Source: CAYNHQ01 sp964397255
Lineage (GTDB): Bacteria > Bdellovibrionota_G > JALEGL01 > DATDPG01
Assembly (NCBI GenBank): GCA_964397255.1
Contig: CAYNHQ010000001.1
Span: forward strand, 62,001-126,000
Reading direction: 5' to 3'
Length of the DNA stretch: 64,000 nt
The notes beneath the pieces were generated by a model. The model saw only the letters and a program-made list of their open reading frames with translations, searched no databases and was not told the DNA's origin. Position 1 is the first letter of the stretch. The number at the start of each line of letters is the position of its first letter. Shown here one piece after another: positions 43,370 through 52,246 of this stretch. The position numbers and the translations under genes are program-made.

Positions 43370-46300
43370 AGCTGCTTAATCCGAAGTCGCTTGATGAGAT
43401 TATCAAGGCCATTTCGGCTTAAACCGAGTCGTCGCGATGCTCTCGACTTGTTCCACTGAGTTTCCCGCAGCGTATTCGAAAGAAGTTCGACCGTCACCTG
43501 ATCAAGCACCGCCTTAAGTGTCTCCTTTCCGCTGAGAGGAGCGCTACGTACCGAACTCTTCGCGATTCCCTGGAGCATAGATTTAGTGATCGTGGCCGCC
43601 TTTGAGCTGAGTTTTGGCAAGAGTACGGTAATCCGTTCAATTTCATTGCGAAGCTGCCGAATATTTCCCGGCCATGGCAGAGACATGAGAAAGGAAAGGG
43701 CCTCACTATCCAGCGTTGGCGAGGGAATCCCTTTTTCTTTCGCACTTTCTTTTAAAAAGTGTTCCGCAAGAATCGGAATATCCTCTGTGCGATCGCGAAG
43801 TCGGGGAAGCTCGATTCGAATGACATGGATGCGGTAGAAAAGATCTTCACGAAATTTTCCTTCCTGTACCAATTTCTCCAGTGGACGATTCGAAGCCGTA
43901 ATCAGCCGAACATCGACGGGAATTTCTGCGGTATCTCCCACGCGCCGAACATGCGCGGTCTCCAAGGTCCTCAGTAACTTTGCCTGTTGTTCGAGCGGAA
44001 GCTCACTGACTTCATCCAAAAACAGAGTTCCACCGTTAGCGGCGACAAAAAATCCTGACTGATCAGCTTCCGCCCCAGTAAACGATCCTTTCAAATGACC
44101 AAAAAAAAGGGATTCAAATAGTTCCGAAGGAACCGAGCTGCAGTTCACGGGAACGAAAGGACCCTTATTTCGTGTGCTTTGAGCATGGAGAGCCCGGGCC
44201 ATCATCTCTTTTCCCGTACCCGACTCGCCGAACAAATAGACCGATGCATTTGAACTGGCAGATCGGGATACGAGGTCAAGAACCAAGCGCATGGCTTGGC
44301 TCTTCCCTAGAATTTCCGGGAAAAGTCGTGACCATTCTTCCGGCCGCCGATGAGTTTCCAACTGTGTTTTTGCCGAAGAAAAGTCCTGCTCCAATCGGCG
44401 ATAGAGATATTCGATTTGCGCTGTCTTTTCGCGTAAGTCACGCAGCATTCGAGTTCGCTCAAGTGCGATCGCAGCATGTTCGGCCAGGGCCTCCGCGAAA
44501 AAAATCTGCAACCGATGAAACCGGCCCATCGAATGGGGGGCATCCAGGTAAAGGGCCCCGACCATACCGGCAGGCAAATGAAAAGGAATACAAACCATCG
44601 ACCCAAAGCGACTCGCTTGCGCGCCTGAGAGCGAATCACCCGAAAGAACCTCAAGTAGGTTTTCGGAATGGACGACTCTTTGTTGGTCAATCGCTGCTGA
44701 AACCACCCTCCGATTGATTGCACTTTCCGAAGCAGCGATCCACTGTCGCGCGATATTTCGCGCAGAGAGTACTCGAAAACCCCCTCCTTCCTGAATGCAA
44801 AGGAAACCTCGCTCGGCCCCCGTCAAGCGAACCGCACAATCTGTTAAGAGATCGGCCACTCGATCGTCGTGAGTCTGTTCACTGATATTTCGGATCATTC
44901 CCATCAGTTGACCCACAGCCTCCTGGGAAAGGTGTTGAGCCACACGACGAGAGGTCGAGACTTCCCGGATTTCGAAGGAATCAGCGGTTGGCGCGGTGAG
45001 AAGTGTGGGGAACTCTGAAATCAGACCTTCGAGCAATTGCATACGTTTCGAAAGATAATTTTGTTGATCGACCTCGCTTTCAAAAGAGGCGCTGCAACCT
45101 TCGAAGAGCTTGCGCGCCTCCTCTGCCAGAGCCATGGCTTGAGTCACCTCACCTTTTTGCAAATGTCGCTGCGCTTCGAGTGCTCGCCAGCGGGCAAGCC
45201 ATTCGGGGTTCGGATGATCGCGAATGATTTCTTCGGCTCGCAGCAACATGTCTGACGGCGGAGAGGGAAGTCCATGGCGAGACTCGGCTTCGAGAAAGCG
45301 GATGAGTTCTGGAGCCTCCATCGTATCAAGAGTACGGAGCTCTTTGCCCTTCACCGCCCAACGTTCAAATTCCAGTAGGGCGCAGGCGTGAAGTCCATCC
45401 AGATCCTTTTCGTTTTCAAATTGGGCTCGGGTTTCAGATAAAAGCTTGCAGCTCTCATTTTCGTCAGATTCCACACGGGCAAGGAGCAACCGGGCATAAG
45501 CCACTAATTTTTCAAGTCCGAGCTTCATGGATAATTGTTCAACTTCTTGAGCGAGAGCAGTGACTTCGGCGTCCGACCAAAGCTCATAAAGGAGGGCGGC
45601 TTTACGATAGATAAGATGCGCGCGTTCCTCCTCCAAAAGTAGCTGTTCCTGAAGGCGAACGTTTTCTTCAACAATGGATAGAGCACGGCCATAAGCTCCC
45701 GTTCGTTCCAAGAGGGTCGCCAGATTCGTCCGGTGTGTGGAAAGAGCGCGCACGTCGGAGGCTTTCGCGGCAAAATCAATGGCCTTCGTGTACGCATCAA
45801 TAGCATCCGACCAGCGTCGTTCAACCTGATAACAAAGCCCCAAGCTTCCCCAGGCCGTCGAGCATCCCGACGCATGTTCTTCGCGTTGGCTAAGGTGAAG
45901 GAGGGATCGGTAAAGTTCGATCGCCTCGGGCAATCTTCCCGCCTCGCGTTCGAGGTGCCCTCGGAGGTTTAGCGATCGGAGGCGCTCGCGCAAAAGTTCC
46001 GACGACGAGCTTTTTTCAATCGTTTCAGCCAGCTGGAGAACTTGTTCTGAATTCCGTGCCAAATACGCCGCATATTGCCGAAGGGATTTTAATTTGATCT
46101 TCTCCAGAACCCGCAACGAATCGGCAACCGTGGACAACGCAGACTCCGCTTGGTCCAAAGTCTTTTCAGCTTCGTCGAGCCTTCCCAGACGAAGGAGAGC
46201 ATCCGCTCTTTTTCGAAGCACTTCCGGAGTATGAGCGCTCTCCCTTTGAACTTTTGAGAGGGTTTCGAGGGATTTGCGATAATTCCCAGTGCGTGAATAG

Positions 46301-48378
46301 AGGTCCGCCACCATTAGATAAAGTAATTCCGAATCCTCTCGTTGTGAGGAAGAGACTTTATTTGGGTCAAGGGGCACATTTTCAAAGAGGCGTAGCGCTC
46401 GGAGATTCGAATGAACTGCTAGGAGCTGTTCGAGCGAAGCTTTCAGCCGTGGGATGGCCAACGGTACTTCACCTAATTCGCCATAGATTTCCGCGAGACG
46501 AGAATGAATAGGAAGCAAGTCTGACGGAAAACGTCTTTCCCATTTCAACAAGAGGTCGACAACTTGATGCAAACGCTCCTCGCGCACCTTTCGGGGAAGG
46601 AGGGATTTGAGCGCCTCGGCGATAAGTGGGCTGGAAGGAAGAACCCATTCGCCCCGGTCACCCGTCACGCGAAGAATTCCTGAGCTGAAAAGTCGGGGTG
46701 CGTCGGACAGCTCTTTCTCCAAAAGGCTTCGCGGTACCGCTGTGCCGGCCAATGCAATGATTTCCGCCAAACTTCGGTTCGTTGTGGAAAGTTCCAATAT
46801 CGGATGCTCCATGAGTTGAGGCTGAAGTTCACCCAAATGAAATTGAGCGATGTCCTCGGCATAGGCAGGATCACGTAACCGTTGCGGTGCGCCGACGAAT
46901 TTTTCGGCGGCCAAGCGTAACAAAAGGGGGGAACCTTCGGTCGAGCGAGTCAGTTCCAATACTATTCGGGGGTGCACTTCAGGTTCAAAGATCATGGCGT
47001 AATATTCGACTTCACGCTCCGCAAAAGGCTGGAGTTCCACACGAGACCAAAAACGCCACATTTTTTCATCACTAAATGTTCGCTCCGATGTCACGCAGAC
47101 ATGGAAGCGGCTTCCATTGGCCAAGGCACATTTTGTCAGTAAGGGAATTAATTGCTCGCTGTCGTGCGATTCAATCTGGTCCACATCGTCAATCAGGAGA
47201 TAAAAATCTTTCTTTTTCGTTATCTCTTCGAAGGCCCGGGAAAGTTCGTCCCACGCGATACCGCGACCGGAAGTCATTGGAGCATCTTCACGCAGCAAGT
47301 GAAAGAGGCTTTGAAGTAGTGAAAGTGCGCCTGACAGAGCAGCGCCTCCCGACAAGAGAACGACCCGTTTTTTTTCCAACAATAAATTGCGGCGGACTTC
47401 CTCAAGCACTCGGCTTTTGCCAATGCCGAGAGGGCCTAAAAGCAGGGAAGTATGAGACTTTTCCAACTGAGAATGGATGTCAGTGAGTGCACCATGGCGC
47501 CCTACAAGCCAACCGGCCGCTGCTTCTGCGGGCAGTGTCTCCGGCGTAACAACCGGAATTTGTTTTTGAAGTTTTCTCGCCAATGCATGAATCACTTGGG
47601 AGGCCGCCCCAAAACGAGCATCCAAGTTCCATTGAAGCAATCGCGAGACCACTTCATCGAGTCCCAACGGAAGGTCGGGCCGCTCTTTCCGAAGCGACGG
47701 GAGGTCAGGGCTCGCGTTGGAAGTGGTTTGAAGCAATTTGCTTTCGTGGGGAAATGCGCCGGTGGCTAACCGGAAGACTGTTGCACCAAGTGCGAAGAGG
47801 TCGGTGCGCGGGTCAGCCGGTGCACCTCGAAAAAGTTCGGGCGCCATGTACGCAGGTGTTCCTGACACAAAAGCATCACCTACGTTTCCCTTCGTTCGTG
47901 CCAGGCCGAAATCAGCGAGAACAAATTCGCCTGTCTTCGGGTTTCGCAAAATATTACCGGGCTTCACATCCCCATGGACAATTCCCCGAGAATGAATGAA
48001 CCGAAGAGCGCGACAAATTTGAACCAAGAGTTGAACAAGATCGTCAGCCGACAGCTTTGTGTTCTGCTGGGCCAAGGATTGCCCTTCCAGAAATTCCGAT
48101 GTGTAGAATGTCCTTCCACTTTCTGGATCGGAGCTAAAGTCATAGACGCGAACAAGATTGGGATGCGAAAGGGTGGAAAGAATAGAAAATTCATATTCAA
48201 AACGGGATTTCCAATCTTCGGCGACTTCATGAAGAATTTTAAGCGCTACGACCGCTCCAGAGGAATGAAGATCTTCGGCGAGGTAAACTTCGCCCATTCC
48301 TCCCGCCCCAAGGAGTCGTTTGAGGACGTACCGTTCTACAAACGTTTCTCCAACTCGCTCTTTTTCCCGGCTTCTCAC
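43366..48378 (-). CDS. Ser/Thr kinase - AAA - TPR - GAF - sigma-54 activator - Fis fusion regulator
   Basis: A 1670-residue soluble protein with six modules. Kinase, residues 17-270: P-loop GAGGMGEV, Lys47, HGDVKPGN at 135-142, DFG at 156, APE at 179. AAA ATPase, 290-500: Walker A GPLGIGKS, Walker B FYLLIDDVD. Helical TPR array, about 600-1120. GAF domain, 1155-1310. Sigma-54 AAA+ domain, 1352-1590: GESGTGKE, GSFTGA loop 1431-1436, Walker B LFLDEV. Fis-type HTH at 1620-1670. The kinase is non-RD (Gly in place of Arg). The sigma-54 loop has Ser for the first Ala of GAFTGA. No membrane segment. Start is GTG at 48378 without a ribosome site. It likely activates the neighbouring sigma-54 promoter. 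Confidence 0.88.
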   Translation of the reverse strand: MRSREKERVGETFVERYVLKRLLGAGGMGEVYLAEDLHSSGAVVALKILHEVAEDWKSRFEYEFSILSTLSHPNLVRVYDFSSDPESGRTFYTSEFLEGQSLAQQNTKLSADDLVQLLVQICRALRFIHSRGIVHGDVKPGNILRNPKTGEFVLADFGLARTKGNVGDAFVSGTPAYMAPELFRGAPADPRTDLFALGATVFRLATGAFPHESKLLQTTSNASPDLPSLRKERPDLPLGLDEVVSRLLQWNLDARFGAASQVIHALARKLQKQIPVVTPETLPAEAAAGWLVGRHGALTDIHSQLEKSHTSLLLGPLGIGKSRVLEEVRRNLLLEKKRVVLLSGGAALSGALSLLQSLFHLLREDAPMTSGRGIAWDELSRAFEEITKKKDFYLLIDDVDQIESHDSEQLIPLLTKCALANGSRFHVCVTSERTFSDEKMWRFWSRVELQPFAEREVEYYAMIFEPEVHPRIVLELTRSTEGSPLLLRLAAEKFVGAPQRLRDPAYAEDIAQFHLGELQPQLMEHPILELSTTNRSLAEIIALAGTAVPRSLLEKELSDAPRLFSSGILRVTGDRGEWVLPSSPLIAEALKSLLPRKVREERLHQVVDLLLKWERRFPSDLLPIHSRLAEIYGELGEVPLAIPRLKASLEQLLAVHSNLRALRLFENVPLDPNKVSSSQREDSELLYLMVADLYSRTGNYRKSLETLSKVQRESAHTPEVLRKRADALLRLGRLDEAEKTLDQAESALSTVADSLRVLEKIKLKSLRQYAAYLARNSEQVLQLAETIEKSSSSELLRERLRSLNLRGHLEREAGRLPEAIELYRSLLHLSQREEHASGCSTAWGSLGLCYQVERRWSDAIDAYTKAIDFAAKASDVRALSTHRTNLATLLERTGAYGRALSIVEENVRLQEQLLLEEERAHLIYRKAALLYELWSDAEVTALAQEVEQLSMKLGLEKLVAYARLLLARVESDENESCKLLSETRAQFENEKDLDGLHACALLEFERWAVKGKELRTLDTMEAPELIRFLEAESRHGLPSPPSDMLLRAEEIIRDHPNPEWLARWRALEAQRHLQKGEVTQAMALAEEARKLFEGCSASFESEVDQQNYLSKRMQLLEGLISEFPTLLTAPTADSFEIREVSTSRRVAQHLSQEAVGQLMGMIRNISEQTHDDRVADLLTDCAVRLTGAERGFLCIQEGGGFRVLSARNIARQWIAASESAINRRVVSAAIDQQRVVHSENLLEVLSGDSLSGAQASRFGSMVCIPFHLPAGMVGALYLDAPHSMGRFHRLQIFFAEALAEHAAIALERTRMLRDLREKTAQIEYLYRRLEQDFSSAKTQLETHRRPEEWSRLFPEILGKSQAMRLVLDLVSRSASSNASVYLFGESGTGKEMMARALHAQSTRNKGPFVPVNCSSVPSELFESLFFGHLKGSFTGAEADQSGFFVAANGGTLFLDEVSELPLEQQAKLLRTLETAHVRRVGDTAEIPVDVRLITASNRPLEKLVQEGKFREDLFYRIHVIRIELPRLRDRTEDIPILAEHFLKESAKEKGIPSPTLDSEALSFLMSLPWPGNIRQLRNEIERITVLLPKLSSKAATITKSMLQGIAKSSVRSAPLSGKETLKAVLDQVTVELLSNTLRETQWNKSRASRRLGLSRNGLDNLIKRLRIKQL

Positions 48379-48409
48379 ACGCTAATGAGATAAAGATATA
48401 CTATAAAAT

Positions 48410-48418
48410 TAAGGAGGT
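48410..48418 (-). promoter_or_regulatory. Anti-Shine-Dalgarno-like tract in the regulator leader
   Basis: On the minus strand the sequence reads ACCTCCTTA, identical to the 3' tail of bacterial 16S rRNA, 32 nt before the GTG start. On the plus strand it is a perfect AAGGAGGT with no gene behind it. Confidence 0.35.
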
Positions 48419-48429
48419 AGACACGCTTT

Positions 48430-48446
48430 TGCTCATGTCGTGAGCA
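48430..48446. promoter_or_regulatory. Palindrome TGCTCA-N5-TGAGCA upstream of the sigma-54 regulator gene
   Basis: A perfect 6+6 inverted repeat with a 5-bp spacer (extended to 7+7 as TTGCTCA/TGAGCAA), 51 bp before the GTG start. The same sequence pattern lies upstream of the sigma-54 promoter at 52354. It is a candidate autoregulatory site for the regulator's Fis-type HTH. Being a hairpin it could alternatively act in RNA, but no U-run follows on either strand. Confidence 0.55.
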
Positions 48447-48480
48447 ATGTGAATTCAGGTTTGCGTTACGTCTTGTAAGA

Positions 48481-50499
48481 CTAATTTTCTTGGCGAAGGC
48501 GTCGTACGCGGTGGATCAAAAGCGCGCAAGTGACTAAAAGGAGATAGATGAGCGAAGAGTTTTTCGTTTCTCCACACCCGCCACTTGTGACCGAATACAT
48601 TCCAGAAGATTGCGGCTGAGACTGAGACCCCGTTGCATCGATAAAGAATGTGCTGGGATCACCATCAATAAGAGTGATCGAACCGTTTTGCTCCGGACGA
48701 AATGACCAAGATTCACTGTAATCGCTAGCAGCCAGGGAGAGGCGATAGACCTGGTTAAATGTAAGACAGGTAGAAAGCGACGCCGCCGATGAGCTCTGCC
48801 CAGGAACAGATAGAAAGACTCGCTGAGCCAAAGAGGAGTTCAGAGGTACAAATCCATTATTGACGGCTTCCCCAGCGACAAAATCTTCCTCGACGTCACA
48901 AACCTGAATCGAAGATGAAGCGGCGTTTTGTCCACCCCTCCTGTGCCCGTTCACTGCGAAGTTCACCACCTGGACCACAGCTGATTTCTGCGTCTGATTT
49001 TTCGAATCTCTGACCGTCACTAATACGGTGTAAGTTCCGCGGCCCGAGAATGTATGCACTTCTTGAGATGCTCCGGCGAGTTTTCGCACACCATCGCCAA
49101 AGTCCCAATCGTACGAAAGGCTGGCTCCTTCCGGGTCGGAGGCCGTAGCAACGCAGGTTGATGCGAGAGGCGCTTTTCCTAAATCGGGTGTGCAAACCAA
49201 TGATGAAACCACCGGAGGTTGGTTGACCGTACAGGCCGACGTATTGAATGTGCAGGCCGAGGAACAAGAAAGAGTTCCTCCATCAAATCCCTGCCCGAGC
49301 GTCGCACAGGTTTTTCCGTTCAAGTTAGAACCATCACACGACTCTCCCGAATCGATCATCCCGTTACCGCAGTTATTCGGCGGCGGCGGCGAGGCTACGG
49401 AGAACGTAATAAGGTAATCACTCTGATCCGCATTTCCCGAGGCGTCTTGGCAACGGACGTAATAATTATATGTCATTCCATCCTGAACGCTGACGTTCGA
49501 GGAGTGCGACGTTCCTCCTGTAGAAGCAAATGTGGATGGCATGGAAGCAAAGGCCAATCCTGAATTCGCAGCGTACTTGCATGTGGCATTTTCATTTGTT
49601 GTCACGCGAAGAGTCGCCGTGGTTGTTCCCGCGGCAAGTGTTCCGGACGGCAAGCCGCCAGAAAGGGTCGGTGGTGTGATGTCAGGAGGCGCCGAAGTAT
49701 TCGCACAGGCGCTGTTGGAAGGAGCTGAATCCGCAGCGGAGTTTCGTGTGGCGACGACTTGATAGCAATATCGCGTAGAGGCGCTTAAACCGGTATTTTG
49801 GTATGTGGTGGGGTTAGAAGTACTTGCGGCGCGTGTGGCAACCTGAGCGAAGTTCGTGCAGTCCGAAGTCAAACTCGAACTGGTACAACGATTGATTTTG
49901 AATCCGCTTTCATTGCTCGCATTATCGGTAAAAGAAAGATTGATTTGTGACGATGACGCCGCTACCGCACTAAGACCGCTGGGAGCATTTGCAGGATTAT
50001 ACGTGCAGGAAGACGTGACGAGCATACAGCTCGAAGAACAGGAAAGCGACCCTCCATCGAATCCCTGAGAACTACAAGTGTTCCCATTGAGATTCGAACC
50101 GTCGCATTGTTCACCCGAATCGATGGTTCCGTTTCCGCATGGATTGGTCGCCACAAAAGTAAGTTCGGTGATCGTTGTACTTCCCTGAATCGTGCCGTAC
50201 GCGGATAAATTTCCGGCGACATCTTGCGCCTTCACTGCCACGTAATATTGAGTGCCTGCTATAAGGTTTGTAAGAGTGTATTCAATCGACGATGTGAATG
50301 CGCTTTGGGTATACGTAGATGGCGCGGTTCCCCAATAGACGTCGTAACCGGCAAGCGTTTCTGGATTGCCGTTGACATCTAACGACACCGGATCCCAAGT
50401 CACGGTCACATTGACGGCTTGCGCAGAAAGGGGAAGAGCTACGAGAGCCAGAATAATAGAGGATGAAAAGCGGAAAAAAAAACGAGCGACGCCACCCAT
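48481..50499 (-). CDS. Surface protein: FN3, Cys-rich repeats, PKD, MYXO-CTERM-like tail
   Basis: A 672-residue exported protein. Signal peptide 1-28; FN3 domain 29-115; Cys-rich repeat 121-165 (CGNGTIDSGEQCDGSNLNG); FN3 170-268; Ig-like/Cys domain 275-368; second Cys-rich repeat 377-423; PKD domain 428-513 (DWDFGDG); a beta domain; then a C-terminal signal GGCGE (640-644), a hydrophobic helix (650-662) and an Arg-rich end. This tail fits the MYXO-CTERM/JDVT-CTERM type of sorting signal. The Cys-rich repeats are the Myxococcus disulfide type. Likely a cell-surface adhesin. No ribosome site precedes the ATG. Confidence 0.8.
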   Translation of the reverse strand: MGGVARFFFRFSSSIILALVALPLSAQAVNVTVTWDPVSLDVNGNPETLAGYDVYWGTAPSTYTQSAFTSSIEYTLTNLIAGTQYYVAVKAQDVAGNLSAYGTIQGSTTITELTFVATNPCGNGTIDSGEQCDGSNLNGNTCSSQGFDGGSLSCSSSCMLVTSSCTYNPANAPSGLSAVAASSSQINLSFTDNASNESGFKINRCTSSSLTSDCTNFAQVATRAASTSNPTTYQNTGLSASTRYCYQVVATRNSAADSAPSNSACANTSAPPDITPPTLSGGLPSGTLAAGTTTATLRVTTNENATCKYAANSGLAFASMPSTFASTGGTSHSSNVSVQDGMTYNYYVRCQDASGNADQSDYLITFSVASPPPPNNCGNGMIDSGESCDGSNLNGKTCATLGQGFDGGTLSCSSACTFNTSACTVNQPPVVSSLVCTPDLGKAPLASTCVATASDPEGASLSYDWDFGDGVRKLAGASQEVHTFSGRGTYTVLVTVRDSKNQTQKSAVVQVVNFAVNGHRRGGQNAASSSIQVCDVEEDFVAGEAVNNGFVPLNSSLAQRVFLSVPGQSSSAASLSTCLTFNQVYRLSLAASDYSESWSFRPEQNGSITLIDGDPSTFFIDATGSQSQPQSSGMYSVTSGGCGETKNSSLIYLLLVTCALLIHRVRRLRQEN

Positions 50500-50512
50500 A
50501 TGGGGTTATCAC

Positions 50513-50527
50513 GCAAGCCCCGTGCCC
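50513..50527 (-). promoter_or_regulatory. Possible sigma-54 promoter just upstream of the FN3/PKD gene
   Basis: On the minus strand GGGCACG-GGGC-TTGC matches the -24/-12 pattern (TGGCACG-N4-TTGC) except for the first base, with correct GG-to-GC spacing. The predicted start is about 2 nt before the ATG at 50499, which implies a leaderless message or a chance match. Confidence 0.35.
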
Positions 50528-50592
50528 TACAAAATTATATAATATTATTAGATAGATAGATCATAATCATTCGCGCCCGACTCCGCAAAATT

Positions 50593-50606
50593 TGCGCACG
50601 TGTGCG
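50593..50606. repeat. GC-rich palindrome GCGCAC-GT-GTGCGC
   Basis: Inverted repeat in the gap between the beta-helix and FN3/PKD genes, nested within a wider TTGCGCA/TGCGCAA pair (50591-50618). It lies about 100 bp upstream of the predicted start for the FN3/PKD gene and could be an activator site; a 2-nt loop makes a terminator unlikely. Confidence 0.35.
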
Positions 50607-50621
50607 CTTTCTGCGCAACAT

Positions 50622-52070
50622 TTACTGCAGTCTCAGGTTTGTAGGCGCTGTGGGGGGAGTCGTATCCGAAGGGGCTCCACCCGATGAATATTCATCGGCA
50701 CCGATATCCCAAGCGGAGCCCCGGACGACCCCATCCATATCGACGCCGCAACTGATGGAACCACTTGCAAACGAACAACGATTCGCCCCTTGATCAATCG
50801 GATTCGACATTGCCGTACCGATACATGCCGTTGACGAGGAAGTAAGATGATGCGAGCTATCCAAGGAACAGTCGGAAGCAATATTGGTAGAGAGCCCCAA
50901 GGGCAGATTGAATGACCCTGTGTTGTTAAGCAACGTACCGGTATACGCATTGTTACGAACGTCAGATGTGTCGCCTGATGTGCCTATTCCGCCCGTATCG
51001 CAGCCCGTACCTCCACACGGCCTAAGCTCAACGGCTGTGCCGCACTTAAAAATGTTGTTCCGAAAATGTGCCTGGTAGCTGTTCGCGTACCAGTAGACAC
51101 CCAGGACGCAATTCTCGAGCGTATTGTTAAATGCATAAAGGGTCTCATTTTGCGGGTCGTCGGCATCTTGCAAATAGAATCCTACATCCATCCCTGACGC
51201 CCAATTGTTCCAAAAATACATTCGTCCCTCGGAGTCGCGCGGGTAGGCAAATCTGCTTCCGGCAGACCGGTCGGTGATGCACGAATTGTCATGAACAAGA
51301 GCGGTTCCGCCAAAATGCTCGAAAATGACACATGTCGCAGCATTACTAGTGCGGGTGGAATGCATGGAGTTGTGGTGAATATTTAAGATTGTCGAGCTGT
51401 CGTGCATGTCCATTGTGATAAATCCTGTACCGAATGTTCCGGAGATAGAATTGCTGAAGATTGAACTGTTCCCCTTCATTTCTATTCGAAATCCGACCAG
51501 TCCAGAGAGATCAGACGACGTGCTCGACATTACGTTGGAAGAATTTTTTAGAGTGGAGTTATTTGATGCAGCCCCATCGCTGCCATGAACGAACGTCACG
51601 CAACCGATTCGATGAATGGCTATACCAGCCAGCTGATTGATGCATTTGGCACCATCGACAGTCACGCCATCCGCATCGATCCAAAGTCCGATCTCGCGCG
51701 TAGAGGCGAGGTCCATTGTATAGGATTCGTTTGCCGCCTTCTGAATTGTGAGATTGTTCTTGGTAATATGGGCGCCCATATTGATGATTTCCGTGTAGAA
51801 CGCGCTGATCTTTCCTGAATAGCCGGTCGACGTGTACGTTCCCGCATGAATTTCGAGTGTGTCTCCCGCGAGAGTCGCTGTGGAATCGTGCCCCTGTTGA
51901 ATTTCACAACAGGCATTGTCGAAAGAAGTTCCGCAATTCGACGCCGTCGAACAGGTTTTCCCGATCATGTGCGAGCAGCCTCCCGATTTAGCGACGTATC
52001 GGGTGGCCGCGTTTGCGAATCCCGAAATAAGAAAGAAGAAAAGTACAGTTCCGATGTACTTCGTTATCAC
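50622..52070 (-). CDS. Exported right-handed parallel beta-helix protein
   Basis: A 482-residue protein with a signal peptide (ITKYIGTVLFFFLISGFANA). A lead of Cys-containing loops is followed by pectate-lyase-like parallel beta-helix coils (NNLTIQKAANESYTMD, HDSSTILNIHHNSMHS, ALVHDNSCITD, LYAFNNTLENCVLGVYW, AHFRNNIFKC). It ends WDIGADEYSSGGAPSDTTPPT and NLRLQ, the usual linker and first strand of an FN3 domain, where the frame stops. So a C-terminal FN3 domain appears to be missing. Start is GTG at 52070. No catalytic residues are evident; it could bind polysaccharide. Confidence 0.75.
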   Translation of the reverse strand: MITKYIGTVLFFFLISGFANAATRYVAKSGGCSHMIGKTCSTASNCGTSFDNACCEIQQGHDSTATLAGDTLEIHAGTYTSTGYSGKISAFYTEIINMGAHITKNNLTIQKAANESYTMDLASTREIGLWIDADGVTVDGAKCINQLAGIAIHRIGCVTFVHGSDGAASNNSTLKNSSNVMSSTSSDLSGLVGFRIEMKGNSSIFSNSISGTFGTGFITMDMHDSSTILNIHHNSMHSTRTSNAATCVIFEHFGGTALVHDNSCITDRSAGSRFAYPRDSEGRMYFWNNWASGMDVGFYLQDADDPQNETLYAFNNTLENCVLGVYWYANSYQAHFRNNIFKCGTAVELRPCGGTGCDTGGIGTSGDTSDVRNNAYTGTLLNNTGSFNLPLGLSTNIASDCSLDSSHHLTSSSTACIGTAMSNPIDQGANRCSFASGSISCGVDMDGVVRGSAWDIGADEYSSGGAPSDTTPPTAPTNLRLQ

Positions 52071-52246
52071 AGTTCCGACCCCCCGATCGACTTCAATTGT
52101 TCGAGAATTGCAGACTTCGCGCCGCTTTAGAAAAATATTTAAGATATTGAAATCAATTGATTTTAATTAGTAAGCGGCGATTTAAGGGTGCCAACAAGTT
52201 GAGCAACTACGCAACGTTTAATGAATATCTTTCGAAGGCCCGATTA

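Noticed and set aside
50085..50105. GATTCGAACC resembling a tRNA T-arm
   Set aside because: It lies in codons of the Cys-rich repeat (GSNLNG) and no cloverleaf surrounds it.
52175..52195. Minus-strand TGGCACC as sigma-54 promoter for the beta-helix gene
   Set aside because: No GC at the -12 position; the element reads AATC.
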